Program-made: the position numbers and the translations under genes
Part shown: positions 15,426 to 24,385 of the stretch, piece by piece
Layout of the letters: every line of letters begins with the position of its first letter
Numbering within the stretch: position 1 is the stretch's first letter
Assembly: GCA_016714565.1 (NCBI GenBank)
Contig: JADKDM010000013.1
Coordinates: forward strand, 62,001-126,000
DNA from: Candidatus Villigracilis propinquus
GTDB lineage: Bacteria > Chloroflexota > Anaerolineae > Anaerolineales > Villigracilaceae
Reading direction: 5' to 3'
DNA length: 64,000 bases
The notes under the pieces: generated by a model
What the model was told of the DNA's origin: nothing
What the model saw: only the letters and a program-made list of their open reading frames with translations
The model's database searches: none

Positions 15426-16700
15426 ATGAAGAAAAAACTGGGAAACCTGATTATTATTGTTCTTGTCATTCTGACGATTGCCGTCTGGCTTGTATTTCCG
15501 CCTGCCAGAGATGGTGTGGAAAATTATGAGCGATATTATGTTGGCATGATGCTCGGCTCGACAGTCATTGCGCTGATGTCGTTCTCGTTGTTCCTTTCCA
15601 CGCGCCCCAAATGGGCCGAGCCGTACTTCGGCGGGCTGGATAAAATGTACATGACGCATCGCCGAACTTCCACGAGTGCGTTCCTGCTCATGTTCGTGCA
15701 TTTGTTGTCCGTCCCTATTTCCATTATGAACTTACATCTTGGGAATTATCTTGCCATGGCCTCCTTTTTAGGGATCATCGCCATTGTGCTTCCCACGCTT
15801 GCGCCGCGTATTCCGTTTTTGAGCAAATTGACCGGCAGCGACTATGAAGGCTGGAAGAAGCTTCATCGTTATATCGGCGTGTTTTTCATTCTCGGATACC
15901 TGCACTCCATCACGGTGAATGCGCCGACCACAAAGATCGCCATCAATTGGAATCAGATCTTCGTCTTCCTCGGTATCGGCTCCTATTTGTACACGGAAGT
16001 TTTTGGCCGCTTTTTCAAGAAGTACGTTCCATACACAGTAGAAGCGGTGAACCACCCGAACAACTCCACAACTGAAGTTGTTCTGCGGGCAAAAGGCCAG
16101 CCCATTAAGCATGCCCATGCGGGCCAATTCCTGTTCGTCCGGTTTAAAGAAAAAGGATTGGACGAGTCGCATCCCTTCACTATTTCCAGCGCACCACATG
16201 AAGACGTATTGCGCCTGACGATCAAAGCCAGCGGCAACTTCACCCGTCATTTATTCGCAAATTTGAAGGTAGGCACCTCCGCCATTGTGGAGGGGGCGTA
16301 CGGTATGTTCAATTACAAGATGACCGGAGAGAAGCAGATCTGGGTGGCGGGCGGCATCGGCGTGACGCCTTTTCTCTCGTTCCTTCGGGACCTGAAAACT
16401 GGTCTAACTCACGATGTGGATTTTTACTACACTGTAAGACATCCAGAAGAAGCGGTCTTCAAGGATGAAATTGAAGCAGCTGCAAAACAGAATTCACGTC
16501 TGAAGGCGCGCATCCGTTTCTCATCCACAGACGGTTCCCTGACCGTGGACGAGATCGTCAGGAACGCGGGCGGCGATATCCGCGAGCACCACGTTTACAT
16601 GTGCGGGCCGCTGCCGATGGTGCAGGCCTTTGAAAAGAAGTTCATGGAAGCCGGGGTTCCCGCAGGGAATATCCATTTTGAGGAATTTAATTTCAGGTAA
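15426..16700 (+). CDS. Ferric reductase-like membrane flavoprotein with FAD and NAD(P) domains
   Basis: A 424-residue protein. About six N-terminal helices carry paired histidines (MTHRRTSTSAFLLMFVHLL and LHRYIGVFFILGYLHS), the pattern of a ferric-reductase-like heme domain. An FAD-binding domain follows (HPFTISSAP), then a ferredoxin-reductase NAD(P) domain (WVAGGIGVTPFLSFLRDL, MCGPLPMV) and a terminal FEEF. It would move electrons from NAD(P)H across the membrane to ferric iron, oxygen or another acceptor. GAGGT precedes the ATG at 15426. It lies between two STAS genes. Confidence 0.88.
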   Translation: MKKKLGNLIIIVLVILTIAVWLVFPPARDGVENYERYYVGMMLGSTVIALMSFSLFLSTRPKWAEPYFGGLDKMYMTHRRTSTSAFLLMFVHLLSVPISIMNLHLGNYLAMASFLGIIAIVLPTLAPRIPFLSKLTGSDYEGWKKLHRYIGVFFILGYLHSITVNAPTTKIAINWNQIFVFLGIGSYLYTEVFGRFFKKYVPYTVEAVNHPNNSTTEVVLRAKGQPIKHAHAGQFLFVRFKEKGLDESHPFTISSAPHEDVLRLTIKASGNFTRHLFANLKVGTSAIVEGAYGMFNYKMTGEKQIWVAGGIGVTPFLSFLRDLKTGLTHDVDFYYTVRHPEEAVFKDEIEAAAKQNSRLKARIRFSSTDGSLTVDEIVRNAGGDIREHHVYMCGPLPMVQAFEKKFMEAGVPAGNIHFEEFNFR

Positions 16701-16805
16701 TACGCTTAAAAGTCAGCGCAGAGGCCACAGAGTTTTTTTTGAGATTGTCTGATTGGCCTCTTTGACCTCTGTGGCGAAAAATTTTGCAGGCTTTAGGAGA
16801 CTCTT

Positions 16806-17219
16806 ATGCAAATTTCCATTTCCAAACAGCAAGGCAATGTCACGGTGACGGTGATACATTTGATGGGTGACGTTGATTCCCACACCTACACGGATGTGAT
16901 CAACAAGGCGCAGGAGGCTTTCGATGAAGGCGCGCGCGACCTGCTGATCGACCTGAGCAAAGTACCGTATGTCAGCAGTGCGGGGTTGATGTCACTGCAT
17001 ACAGTGGTGAAGATCTTTTCCGGGCATTCTGCACAGCCCAAAGATGGCGGAAGGCCATCGTTCCGCGCGATCAACAAGGAGCAGGACAGCCCCGCGCGCG
17101 CGCATGTGAAACTGCTCAGTCCACAACCCGCAGTGGAACAGGTGCTGGACATGGTGGGCCTCAAACTTTTCTTCGACATCTACACAGACCTTGAAACTGC
17201 CGTGAAGTCTTTCGGGTAA
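16806..17219 (+). CDS. Second STAS-domain protein
   Basis: A 137-residue paralogue of the gene at 14952 with GDVDSHTYTDVI, LLIDLSKVPYVSSAGLMSL and DMVGLKLFFDIYTDLETAV. It contains the same kind of insert (AQPKDGGRPSFRAI...) after the second helix. GGAGA stands before the ATG. The upstream 105 bases contain a CACAGAGG-type inverted repeat and no gene. Sensor or partner kinases are not in the window. Confidence 0.87.
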   Translation: MQISISKQQGNVTVTVIHLMGDVDSHTYTDVINKAQEAFDEGARDLLIDLSKVPYVSSAGLMSLHTVVKIFSGHSAQPKDGGRPSFRAINKEQDSPARAHVKLLSPQPAVEQVLDMVGLKLFFDIYTDLETAVKSFG

Positions 17220-17306
17220 AAAAACGTCATCTATTTTTTACAGAAAAGTAAGAATACTTCACACACTCACGTCTATTTTGAAAATCAAATTTCATGTGAG
17301 GGCCGT

Positions 17307-17780
17307 ATGTCTCGAAGAAAAAATACAAGAAAAAGCAGTCTCACCACCCGCAGTGGACTATCCTCCTTTCTGCGCAAACCGGCCGTACAAGCGGCAATGG
17401 TGCTGGTCGTTGCTCTCGTTGTTTACTTGATCGCAACTGCGGGCGGCGGAAGCACCACAACCGGATTGGCGCGTGACATCAGCGTGGACGATGCCCACGC
17501 CATGTATCAGGCTGGCGCATTCGTGGTGGACGTCCGCACTCAAGAAGAGTGGGACGAGTACCACGCGCCGAACACCACATTGATCCCGCTGGATCAACTA
17601 CAGGCACGCCTGAACGAAGTGCCGAAAGATAAAGAGATCGTGGTGGTATGCCGCTCGGGAAACCGCAGCCAGGAGGGGCGCGATATTCTACTCGCGGCAG
17701 GGTACAACGCCACCAGCATGACCGGCGGATTAAAGGAATGGTACGCCAAAGGCTACCCCATTGAAGGCGCGCCCCAGTAA
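17307..17780 (+). CDS. Membrane-anchored rhodanese-like protein
   Basis: A 157-residue protein with a basic N-terminus, one transmembrane anchor (AAMVLVVALVVYLIATA, about residues 30-46) and a single rhodanese domain. The active-site loop is VVCRSGNRS (Cys about 118), and FVVDVRTQEEWDEYH is typical. The domain probably faces the outside and may transfer sulfane sulfur or handle a thiol-linked redox step. GAGGG lies before the ATG. Confidence 0.88.
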   Translation: MSRRKNTRKSSLTTRSGLSSFLRKPAVQAAMVLVVALVVYLIATAGGGSTTTGLARDISVDDAHAMYQAGAFVVDVRTQEEWDEYHAPNTTLIPLDQLQARLNEVPKDKEIVVVCRSGNRSQEGRDILLAAGYNATSMTGGLKEWYAKGYPIEGAPQ

Positions 17781-17817
17781 AAATGCATAACGACTGAAGT
17801 CGTTACTACGTCAACAC

Positions 17818-17850
17818 AAGAGACTCCAAGGTTTTGGAGTCTCTTGTTAT
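17818..17850 (+). terminator. Intrinsic terminator after the rhodanese gene
   Basis: AAGAGACTCCAA pairs with TTGGAGTCTCTT around GGTT and is followed by GTTATT. Confidence 0.75.
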
Positions 17851-17875
17851 TAATCGGGCTCAATCCTTTCATGGT

Positions 17876-17881
17876 TATAAT
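17876..17881 (+). promoter_or_regulatory. TATAAT -10 placing transcription at the GTG start of the permease
   Basis: A consensus TATAAT ends 7 bases before the GTG at 17888 and no SD is visible, so the mRNA may be leaderless. The -35 is poor. Confidence 0.4.
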
Positions 17882-17887
17882 CACCTC

Positions 17888-18904
17888 GTGGAAAATACAA
17901 CACCCCCCAAACGCCTGCCCCGTAATTTAATTTTATCCATCGCCCTCGGGATTTTGATCATCGTTGCATCCAGCATGTTGCCCGCGGGATTCTTCGCCTG
18001 GCTGTGGGACCGGATGAACGTCTTCGCCACGGTCTTTCTCGGCATCTTTGTGGAAGCGGTTCCGTATCTTTTACTCGGGACGTTTGCTTCGGGTCTCGTG
18101 GAGACTTTTCTCGACCGCGACCAGATGAGCCGTTGGATATCCAGCAGGCCGGTTGCAGCTGCGGTGACGGGCGCATTCATGGGCATGATTTTCCCCGTGT
18201 GCGAGTGTGGAGTTGTGCCATTAACCCGCAGGCTTTTCCACAAGGGACTGCCGCTTTCGGCCGGCATTTCCTTTTTGCTGGCAGCGCCTGTTTTGAATCC
18301 AATTGTGATCCTTAGCACGGCGGCGGCTTTTGGCTGGGGACCGATGCTGTTCTGGCGGATCGGTCTTAGCTTGTTAATTGCCATCGTAACCGGAATCATT
18401 TTCTCGGTCGAGAAAGAAGCGGGGAATGTGCTGCGTCCGGCGTTGACCATGTCTATGGAACACGATCATGCCCACGATGAGTCCAATGTTTCCTTTTCCG
18501 AAAAAATTCGCGGCGCGCTTTTAATCACCGCGGATGAATTTTTTGAAATGGGACGATACCTTATCATCGGCTCCATGCTGGCCGCGGCGCTGCAGACCTT
18601 CGTCTCGCAATCTGCGCTGCTCACCATTGGCAGCGGACCTGTGCTCTCGGTGCTGGTGATGCTCGGGCTGGCGATCCTGCTTTCGATCTGTTCCACGGTG
18701 GATGCGTTCGTGGCGCTGGGGTTTGTGGGCACGTTCAGTTTCGGGTCGGTGCTTTCGTTCCTTGTCTTTGGGCCAATGGTGGATATCAAAAGCGTGCTGA
18801 TGTATTCGCAGGTTTTCAAAAGACGTTCCGTGGTTTATATCGTTGCCATTCCATTCATGATGAGCCTGCTTTCCGGGTTGATCTTTAATTATTTCCAACC
18901 ATAG
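17888..18904 (+). CDS. DUF318/ArsP-family permease
   Basis: A 338-residue polytopic membrane protein of the PF03773 permease family. It has about eight helices, the cysteine-containing motif FPVCECGVVPLTRRL (near residue 100), and FLLAAPVLNPIVI, with SICSTVDAFVALGF repeating in the second half. A His/Asp-rich cytoplasmic loop, MEHDHAHDES, may bind metal. The GTG start gives MENTTPPKRL. The TIGR03943 gene starts 9 bases downstream, a known pairing, so the two probably form one exporter or importer of unknown substrate. Confidence 0.85.
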   Translation: MENTTPPKRLPRNLILSIALGILIIVASSMLPAGFFAWLWDRMNVFATVFLGIFVEAVPYLLLGTFASGLVETFLDRDQMSRWISSRPVAAAVTGAFMGMIFPVCECGVVPLTRRLFHKGLPLSAGISFLLAAPVLNPIVILSTAAAFGWGPMLFWRIGLSLLIAIVTGIIFSVEKEAGNVLRPALTMSMEHDHAHDESNVSFSEKIRGALLITADEFFEMGRYLIIGSMLAAALQTFVSQSALLTIGSGPVLSVLVMLGLAILLSICSTVDAFVALGFVGTFSFGSVLSFLVFGPMVDIKSVLMYSQVFKRRSVVYIVAIPFMMSLLSGLIFNYFQP

Positions 18905-18912
18905 GAAATTTT

Positions 18913-19578
18913 ATGCAAACAAGAATGTATCGCTCTTTTCAAGGATTGCTGCTGCTGGGGATGTGCATCTTCTTCGCTTCCAAAGCCGCAAGCGGACAGT
19001 TGACCTGGTATATCAACAGCCGTTTCATCCCGCTGACGATCTTTGGCATCATCTTTCTTGCGGTGTTGTCACAGATCATCTTCACCGAGATCCGGCGTTC
19101 GCGCAGGCACGAGGAAGAGACAGGTCACAACCATGACCATGCGCCCGCGCCTGTAAATTTATGGATCATGCTCGTGCCGCTGTTGATCGGTGTGCTCATC
19201 CCCGCGCGTCCGTTGGATTCATCCGCTTTTGCCACCAAGGGCTTCAACACCAACTCGCCGCTCATCAGTGCGGATTCTTCGACGAAGATATTTGAAACCG
19301 AATCCGAAGAGCGCAATATTTTGGATTGGATCAAGCTCTTCAATCTCGAGGCGGATATATCCCAGTTTGAAGGACAGAGCGCATCGGTGATCGGCTTTGT
19401 TTATTTCGATGAAACCCTCGGGGAAAATCAATTCTTTGTCAGCCGTTTTGTGGTCTCCTGCTGTGCGGCGGATGGGTTTGCCCTTGCCATGCCCGTAGAG
19501 TGGAGCGGAGCCGCCGCCCTTGAACAGGACTCCTGGGTATTGGTAAAAGGCACGATCGAAGCCGTTACACTTAGATGA
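18913..19578 (+). CDS. TIGR03943/DUF1980 putative permease subunit
   Basis: A 221-residue protein with two or three N-terminal helices, a His-rich loop (GHNHDHA, near residue 74) and an extracytoplasmic C-terminal domain containing the family motif FVVSCCAADG (near residue 178). Members pair with DUF318 permeases, as here. The double Cys and the His loop suggest a metal or redox link, which fits the zinc and nickel transport genes that follow. GGAAA precedes the ATG. Confidence 0.85.
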   Translation: MQTRMYRSFQGLLLLGMCIFFASKAASGQLTWYINSRFIPLTIFGIIFLAVLSQIIFTEIRRSRRHEEETGHNHDHAPAPVNLWIMLVPLLIGVLIPARPLDSSAFATKGFNTNSPLISADSSTKIFETESEERNILDWIKLFNLEADISQFEGQSASVIGFVYFDETLGENQFFVSRFVVSCCAADGFALAMPVEWSGAAALEQDSWVLVKGTIEAVTLR

Positions 19579-19650
19579 TAGAGTCGCACCAATGATCGTG
19601 GCAGACTCCGTCATTGCCGCGCCCACACCAGACCAGCCGTATCTCTTTCC

Positions 19651-21012
19651 ATGAAAATACGCCTCAATCTGGATACTCTTGCAGGCGGTGTCCTTGCGTT
19701 ATTGGCCGCTCTCGTGGGACTGGTAATTTTATTTGGGGAAATGGCGGGCATTCGGGTCTCTACAAACCTGCCAAAAGACGGTGTGATCTCCCCATTCCAG
19801 GTGATTCAATTAAATTTTTCCGAGCCTGTGGACTTTCCACTGGTTTCTCAAGTTGTTTCGATGGAACCGGTTCTGGAGGGATACCTTGAATGGGTTGACT
19901 CACGCACGGTGCAATTCGTTCCCATTAAACCCTTTGAGTTGAACACCGTTTATCACTTGACTATCAGCCCTGAAATTTTGAACATCGATGGACGCGAATT
20001 GAAAAAGGCGCACTCCTGGGAATTCACAGTCCGCGACCCGCAGTTTGCCTACCTGGTAACCGATGCAACGCAAAGCAGTATTTGGGCAATGGATCTGAAC
20101 GGGAATCCGCCGCGGCGGCTCACCGATGAAAGCGTAAAGATCATTTCATTTGACACTGCACGCAGCGGAGAATTCATTGTCTTCACCGCGGGCAACACGC
20201 AGGGCGGTGTTGACCTATGGCGCGTTTCCCGCGCGGGAGGGGACGCGTCCATTCTGCTGGATTGCAAATTTGACCGCTGCACCACTCCCGCCATTTCGCC
20301 TAACGGCTTGCGTGTTGCCTACTCACGCGAAGCCGCCGGTCCCACGCCCGACCTCCCCTTTGGTTCCCCGCGCATCTGGGTCCTGGATATAAAAAACGGG
20401 CAGAACAGCCCTTTGTATGAAGACCAGCAGATTTTGGGATACAACCCAACCTGGTCACCTGATTCAAACAGGCTCGCCTCCTTCGATGGCATCGCAGACC
20501 AGATCAACGTGATCGACCTGCAAGAGAATAAACAATATGGGTTCTCTTCCAACACCGGCGGGCCGATCACATGGTCGCCGGACTCGAACAAAATTCTATT
20601 CACCAACATCGACCAGACCGAAAGCGGTTTACGCACACAGGTTCGGCTGGTGGATATTTCGTTGAACGAATCCCAAATATTGATCGGCATCAACGATGAA
20701 CGCGATTACTCGTACTACTCCCTCACATGGTCAGCCGACAAGGAAAAAGCAATTTTGGGTTTCCGCGCCGGAGAAGACAAACCCTCTCAAATCCTCTGGC
20801 TTTTCGACCCCGCCTTGCTCGAAGGCGTCATCATTGCAGACCAGCCGGAGTACACCTACAACTCCCCGCAATGGGATCCGTGGGGCGGGGCGCTTATTTT
20901 TCAACAATTCAAATTAAAAGGCGCGTTCAATCCCGAGATCGGTTTATGGCAGCCTGGTTTCGACGAACCGCTCATCCTCACACAAGGTCTCATGCCGCAC
21001 TGGCTTCCATGA
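19651..21012 (+). CDS. Exported Ig-like plus TolB-type beta-propeller protein
   Basis: A 453-residue protein with an N-terminal anchor helix (GGVLALLAALVGLVILFG). A Big_5-type Ig-like domain follows (residues about 35-130: QLNFSEPVD, TVYHLTISPEI), then PD40/TolB-like propeller blades (WSPDSNRLASFDG, ITWSPDSNKILFTN). Such propellers bind proteins or peptides. The stop overlaps the ATG of the NicO fusion gene by 4 bases, so the products are made together, and the downstream protein carries a similar propeller. Confidence 0.8.
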   Translation: MKIRLNLDTLAGGVLALLAALVGLVILFGEMAGIRVSTNLPKDGVISPFQVIQLNFSEPVDFPLVSQVVSMEPVLEGYLEWVDSRTVQFVPIKPFELNTVYHLTISPEILNIDGRELKKAHSWEFTVRDPQFAYLVTDATQSSIWAMDLNGNPPRRLTDESVKIISFDTARSGEFIVFTAGNTQGGVDLWRVSRAGGDASILLDCKFDRCTTPAISPNGLRVAYSREAAGPTPDLPFGSPRIWVLDIKNGQNSPLYEDQQILGYNPTWSPDSNRLASFDGIADQINVIDLQENKQYGFSSNTGGPITWSPDSNKILFTNIDQTESGLRTQVRLVDISLNESQILIGINDERDYSYYSLTWSADKEKAILGFRAGEDKPSQILWLFDPALLEGVIIADQPEYTYNSPQWDPWGGALIFQQFKLKGAFNPEIGLWQPGFDEPLILTQGLMPHWLP

Positions 21013-23528
21013 AATTTCAAAAACTTTTTTTCTCCATCACCATTCTTGTCCTTCTTGCTGCTGCAACATTCACGAGAGCGCAAGCGCACCCCGCGGACAT
21101 TTACGCGCACACCATCAACGCGGCCATCTCGCAAAGCGGATTGCAAATTGAATGGATCGTAAAGCCCGGCCCGTTGTTGACGAATTTCCTGTGGAACGAA
21201 ATGGATTCAGATCAGGATGGGACTCTCAGCGAAAACGAAGTGGCGACCTGGGGCAACGCTCGCGCCGCCCTGATAACTGCCAGCCTCGACGATAAGCCTT
21301 TGCCCCTGCTGATAGATTCTGTGCAACTCCCCGCAGACTTGCGCAGTTTTCAGGCGGGTGAAGCATTTATCACTTTCCACCTCTCCGCTGCATGGCCGCA
21401 AGAGACCAACAACGTCAGCCGCCTGGTGCTTGAGAATGGCATGGAAGTGCAGAAGTCCATCAACTGGTTTTATCTCAGCGCAGAAGACAACACTGCATTC
21501 CTTTTTCCCACTCAAAAAAGTCACATCATCACGATAGACATTATTCAAGACCGCAGCCTGATCGCAGATGCTTCCACCCTGCTCACTGCATGGGACAGCG
21601 GCACGCCCGCCCTGCCATTCGGGCAGGAGAAGGATGTCGTCACCGAAACCGCCGAGCAGGTAGTCCCAGAACTGGCAGAAAGAACCCCGCAGGAAATTTT
21701 GCTCGACCTCGTCCGCCAGAAGGAATTTTCTATTTCGTTCTATCTCTTTGCGTTGGTCATTGCGCTGGCGTTGGGCGCGCTCCACGCACTCACACCCGGG
21801 CATGGAAAAACCGTCGTCGCGGCGTATCTCGTCGGGTCACGCGGCACGACCTTGCACGCGGTCGCACTCGGCACCATCGTCACGTTGACTCACACAGGCT
21901 CCGTGTTTTTGATCGGCATCATCACGCTTGCCGCCTCGCAATATATTCTCCCGACAACCATCATCCCCTTGCTCGAAATCCTTTCCGGCTTGCTCATCGT
22001 TGGGCTGGGACTTTATTTGCTCTGGCAAAGATTTCTGTTTTGGCGCAAGTCTTTGCAGCCTGCTCCCGAAAAACAAGCACGGAAAATTTCACTTACACCG
22101 TCTGCTTCAAACAAAAAAATATTGGGCGGAATCAAAGTCCAAAAACCTTCTGCCAATTTGCATCATCACGGCGATGGAAAAATGCACTCGCACGATGTGC
22201 CGGAGAGCATCACCTGGCGTTCGCTCATCGCCCTCGGCATCAGCGGCGGACTCGTCCCATGCCCGGATGCGATCGCGATCCTGCTCGTGGCGATTGCCAT
22301 CAACCGCATTTTGCTCGGGCTGGCATTGATCATCTCCTTCAGCCTCGGCCTTGCCGTGGTGTTGATCGTCATCGGCTTGTTGATGGTGAACAGCCGCCGC
22401 CTGTTTGACCGCATCAGCTTTTTGGATAAGCTCGCGCCGGTCATGCCCATTGTCAGTGCAGTGATCGTGCTGGCGCTCGGATTTGGTCTGACGTGGGGCG
22501 CGTATGTTCGAGCGAAGGATAATCTCAATTTTGTGCTGAGCGGCGTCGAAGTGTCGATCAAAGAGGCGCAGGTCTTGTATCTTGCAGAGGATGAAAACAG
22601 AGTCAAGCAGTTATTCATCACCGAGTACGAAAAAGATACATCCAGCGTCATCAGCGAGCCCGCACAAAGCGTGGTGGATTATGCCGTTTCGCCCGATCAA
22701 ACCCGCGTGGTGTATGTTTCGCAGACGGACGAATACGAAAATGAAATTTGGCTGACCGACCTTGCCAGCATGGAAAATAAAAAACTGGCAGACTGTGCGG
22801 ATGCGAATTGTTCGGGCATGGTCTGGTCGCCGGATGGGGAGCGCGTCATTTATGAGCATCTCAGCCTGAACGACAGCACGAGCGGGCTGCCCACCTTGTG
22901 GTGGATCGACCTCAGCACTGGCGAGAACCAGCCCGTGTTTCAGGAAGCGCAAGTTTCTGGCGGCAACCCGCGCTGGTCGCCGAACGGCGAATGGTTGAGC
23001 TATTCCTCGCCGGATGGCATTCGGTTGTATCGTCTTGAAGACGGCGAAAGCCGCGTGATCGAAAATATTCTCGGGGCTGCGGCGCTGTGGTCACCGGATG
23101 GCAAATCCATTTTGCTGCGGGATGTGGTCATCAAGCACGAGCAATTCGTGACCCAGTTATTTTTGTATAACCTTGAATCAGAAACCCTTGTGAATTTGAA
23201 CCCAAATGACGGCGTGGAAAATATCCTCGCGGCGTGGTCGCCAACCGGCGAGTTCATCGCCGTGGTGCGGCGTGACTTGTCCATCCCGCGCGGTGACCAG
23301 ATCTGGATCATGCCCGCGGATGGCAGTGACGCGCAGGCGATCACCAACGACCCCGATGTGCTGCACGCCAGTTTGAACTGGTCGCCGGATGGAAAATATT
23401 TGCTGTACGATCTATATCAACTGGCGTCATTTCCATTCGAGTCGCGCTTGCAAGTGATCGAGATCAAATCCGGCGAAGTGACAGACCTTGGAATCAAGGG
23501 CTTCAATCCGCAGTGGGTGTGGAAGTAG
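21009..23528 (+). CDS. NicO-family nickel/cobalt permease fused to a beta-propeller
   Basis: An 839-residue protein in three parts. Residues 1-230 have a signal peptide and an exported domain with an EF-hand-like loop (DSDQDGTLSENE). Residues about 240-510 are a NicO/RcnA-type permease: ALGALHALTPGHGKTVVAAY, GLVPCPDAIAILLVAIAINR, and a His-rich loop LHHHGDGKMHSHD. Residues about 515-839 are a TolB-like propeller (WSPDGERVIYEH, WSPNGEWLSYSS, WSPDGKSILL). The ATG overlaps the previous stop. A fused propeller is unusual for NicO proteins. Transport of Ni, Co or a similar ion is likely; the direction is unknown. Confidence 0.83.
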   Translation: MKFQKLFFSITILVLLAAATFTRAQAHPADIYAHTINAAISQSGLQIEWIVKPGPLLTNFLWNEMDSDQDGTLSENEVATWGNARAALITASLDDKPLPLLIDSVQLPADLRSFQAGEAFITFHLSAAWPQETNNVSRLVLENGMEVQKSINWFYLSAEDNTAFLFPTQKSHIITIDIIQDRSLIADASTLLTAWDSGTPALPFGQEKDVVTETAEQVVPELAERTPQEILLDLVRQKEFSISFYLFALVIALALGALHALTPGHGKTVVAAYLVGSRGTTLHAVALGTIVTLTHTGSVFLIGIITLAASQYILPTTIIPLLEILSGLLIVGLGLYLLWQRFLFWRKSLQPAPEKQARKISLTPSASNKKILGGIKVQKPSANLHHHGDGKMHSHDVPESITWRSLIALGISGGLVPCPDAIAILLVAIAINRILLGLALIISFSLGLAVVLIVIGLLMVNSRRLFDRISFLDKLAPVMPIVSAVIVLALGFGLTWGAYVRAKDNLNFVLSGVEVSIKEAQVLYLAEDENRVKQLFITEYEKDTSSVISEPAQSVVDYAVSPDQTRVVYVSQTDEYENEIWLTDLASMENKKLADCADANCSGMVWSPDGERVIYEHLSLNDSTSGLPTLWWIDLSTGENQPVFQEAQVSGGNPRWSPNGEWLSYSSPDGIRLYRLEDGESRVIENILGAAALWSPDGKSILLRDVVIKHEQFVTQLFLYNLESETLVNLNPNDGVENILAAWSPTGEFIAVVRRDLSIPRGDQIWIMPADGSDAQAITNDPDVLHASLNWSPDGKYLLYDLYQLASFPFESRLQVIEIKSGEVTDLGIKGFNPQWVWK

Positions 23529-23531
23529 ACA

Positions 23532-23562
23532 GGTGACAGTCACTTTTAAAGTGACTGTCACC
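23532..23562. repeat. 31-bp perfect palindrome, copy 2
   Basis: It is identical to 7197-7227 and lies 4 bases after the stop of the NicO fusion gene. It could end or protect the transcript, although no T tract follows. Confidence 0.85.
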
Positions 23563-23587
23563 CATTGACTTTATAAATTTCCGCATA

Positions 23588-23872
<285 letters not shown>

Positions 23873-23874
23873 GT

Positions 23875-23899
23875 TATACTTATTGATAATGATTTTCAA
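23875..23899 (+). promoter_or_regulatory. Zur/Fur-type operator with -10 element
   Basis: TATACT at 23875-23880 looks like a -10, and TTGATAATGATTTTCAA (23883-23899) is a 7-1-7 palindrome with one mismatched pair, the architecture of Fur-family boxes. It covers the expected transcription start of the Fur-family gene and the metal importer, so autoregulation is likely. Confidence 0.7.
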
Positions 23900-23916
23900 T
23901 AACAGAGAAGGCGTTT

Positions 23917-24333
23917 ATGTCTGCTGAAGTTTGGCTGGAACAATTGCATGATAACGGCTACAGGGTCACCTCCGCGCGGCGCGCCGTGGTGGACGCTGTG
24001 TTCGGTTCCAACCACGCGCTCACGCCCATTGAAGTCTATGACGCCGCCCGCAAAAAATATCGCGCCCTCGGTTTGGTGACCGTCTATCGCACTCTCGAAA
24101 AGCTGGAGGAACTGCATCTCATCCAGCGCGTGCATCAGCCGATGGGCTGTCAGGCCTTCATCTCGGCAGGGCATGGGCATCAGCATCTTTTGCTTTGCCA
24201 GCAATGCGGGCAGGTGGAATTCTTCGAAGGCGATGACCTCGAGCCGCTCACAAAGTCCATTGCGAAAAAGACAGGCTACCAGATCCAGGATCACTGGCTG
24301 CAATTGTTCGGCCTGTGCGCGAACTGTAAATAA
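23917..24333 (+). CDS. Fur-family metal-responsive repressor, probably Zur
   Basis: A 138-residue DNA-binding repressor. The winged helix contains RVTSARRAVVDAVF and the recognition region VTVYRTLEKLEELHLI. The regulatory half has HGHQHLLLCQQCG and a C-terminal CANC, giving two CxxC pairs for the structural zinc plus His-rich sensor ligands. GAAGG precedes the ATG. Its position, directly before a ZnuABC-type importer and behind a palindromic operator, supports zinc control; Mur- or Fur-like metal choice cannot be excluded. Confidence 0.87.
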   Translation: MSAEVWLEQLHDNGYRVTSARRAVVDAVFGSNHALTPIEVYDAARKKYRALGLVTVYRTLEKLEELHLIQRVHQPMGCQAFISAGHGHQHLLLCQQCGQVEFFEGDDLEPLTKSIAKKTGYQIQDHWLQLFGLCANCK

Positions 24334-24385
24334 AAAATTGACAATCCCTCATCAAAAGGTGAGGGATAAAAAATAGGAGTTCTAA

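Noticed and set aside
21590..22408. 272-codon frame overlapping the NicO fusion gene on the same strand
   Set aside because: Arg/His-rich composition typical of a shifted frame; the NicO frame has motifs and continues on both sides.
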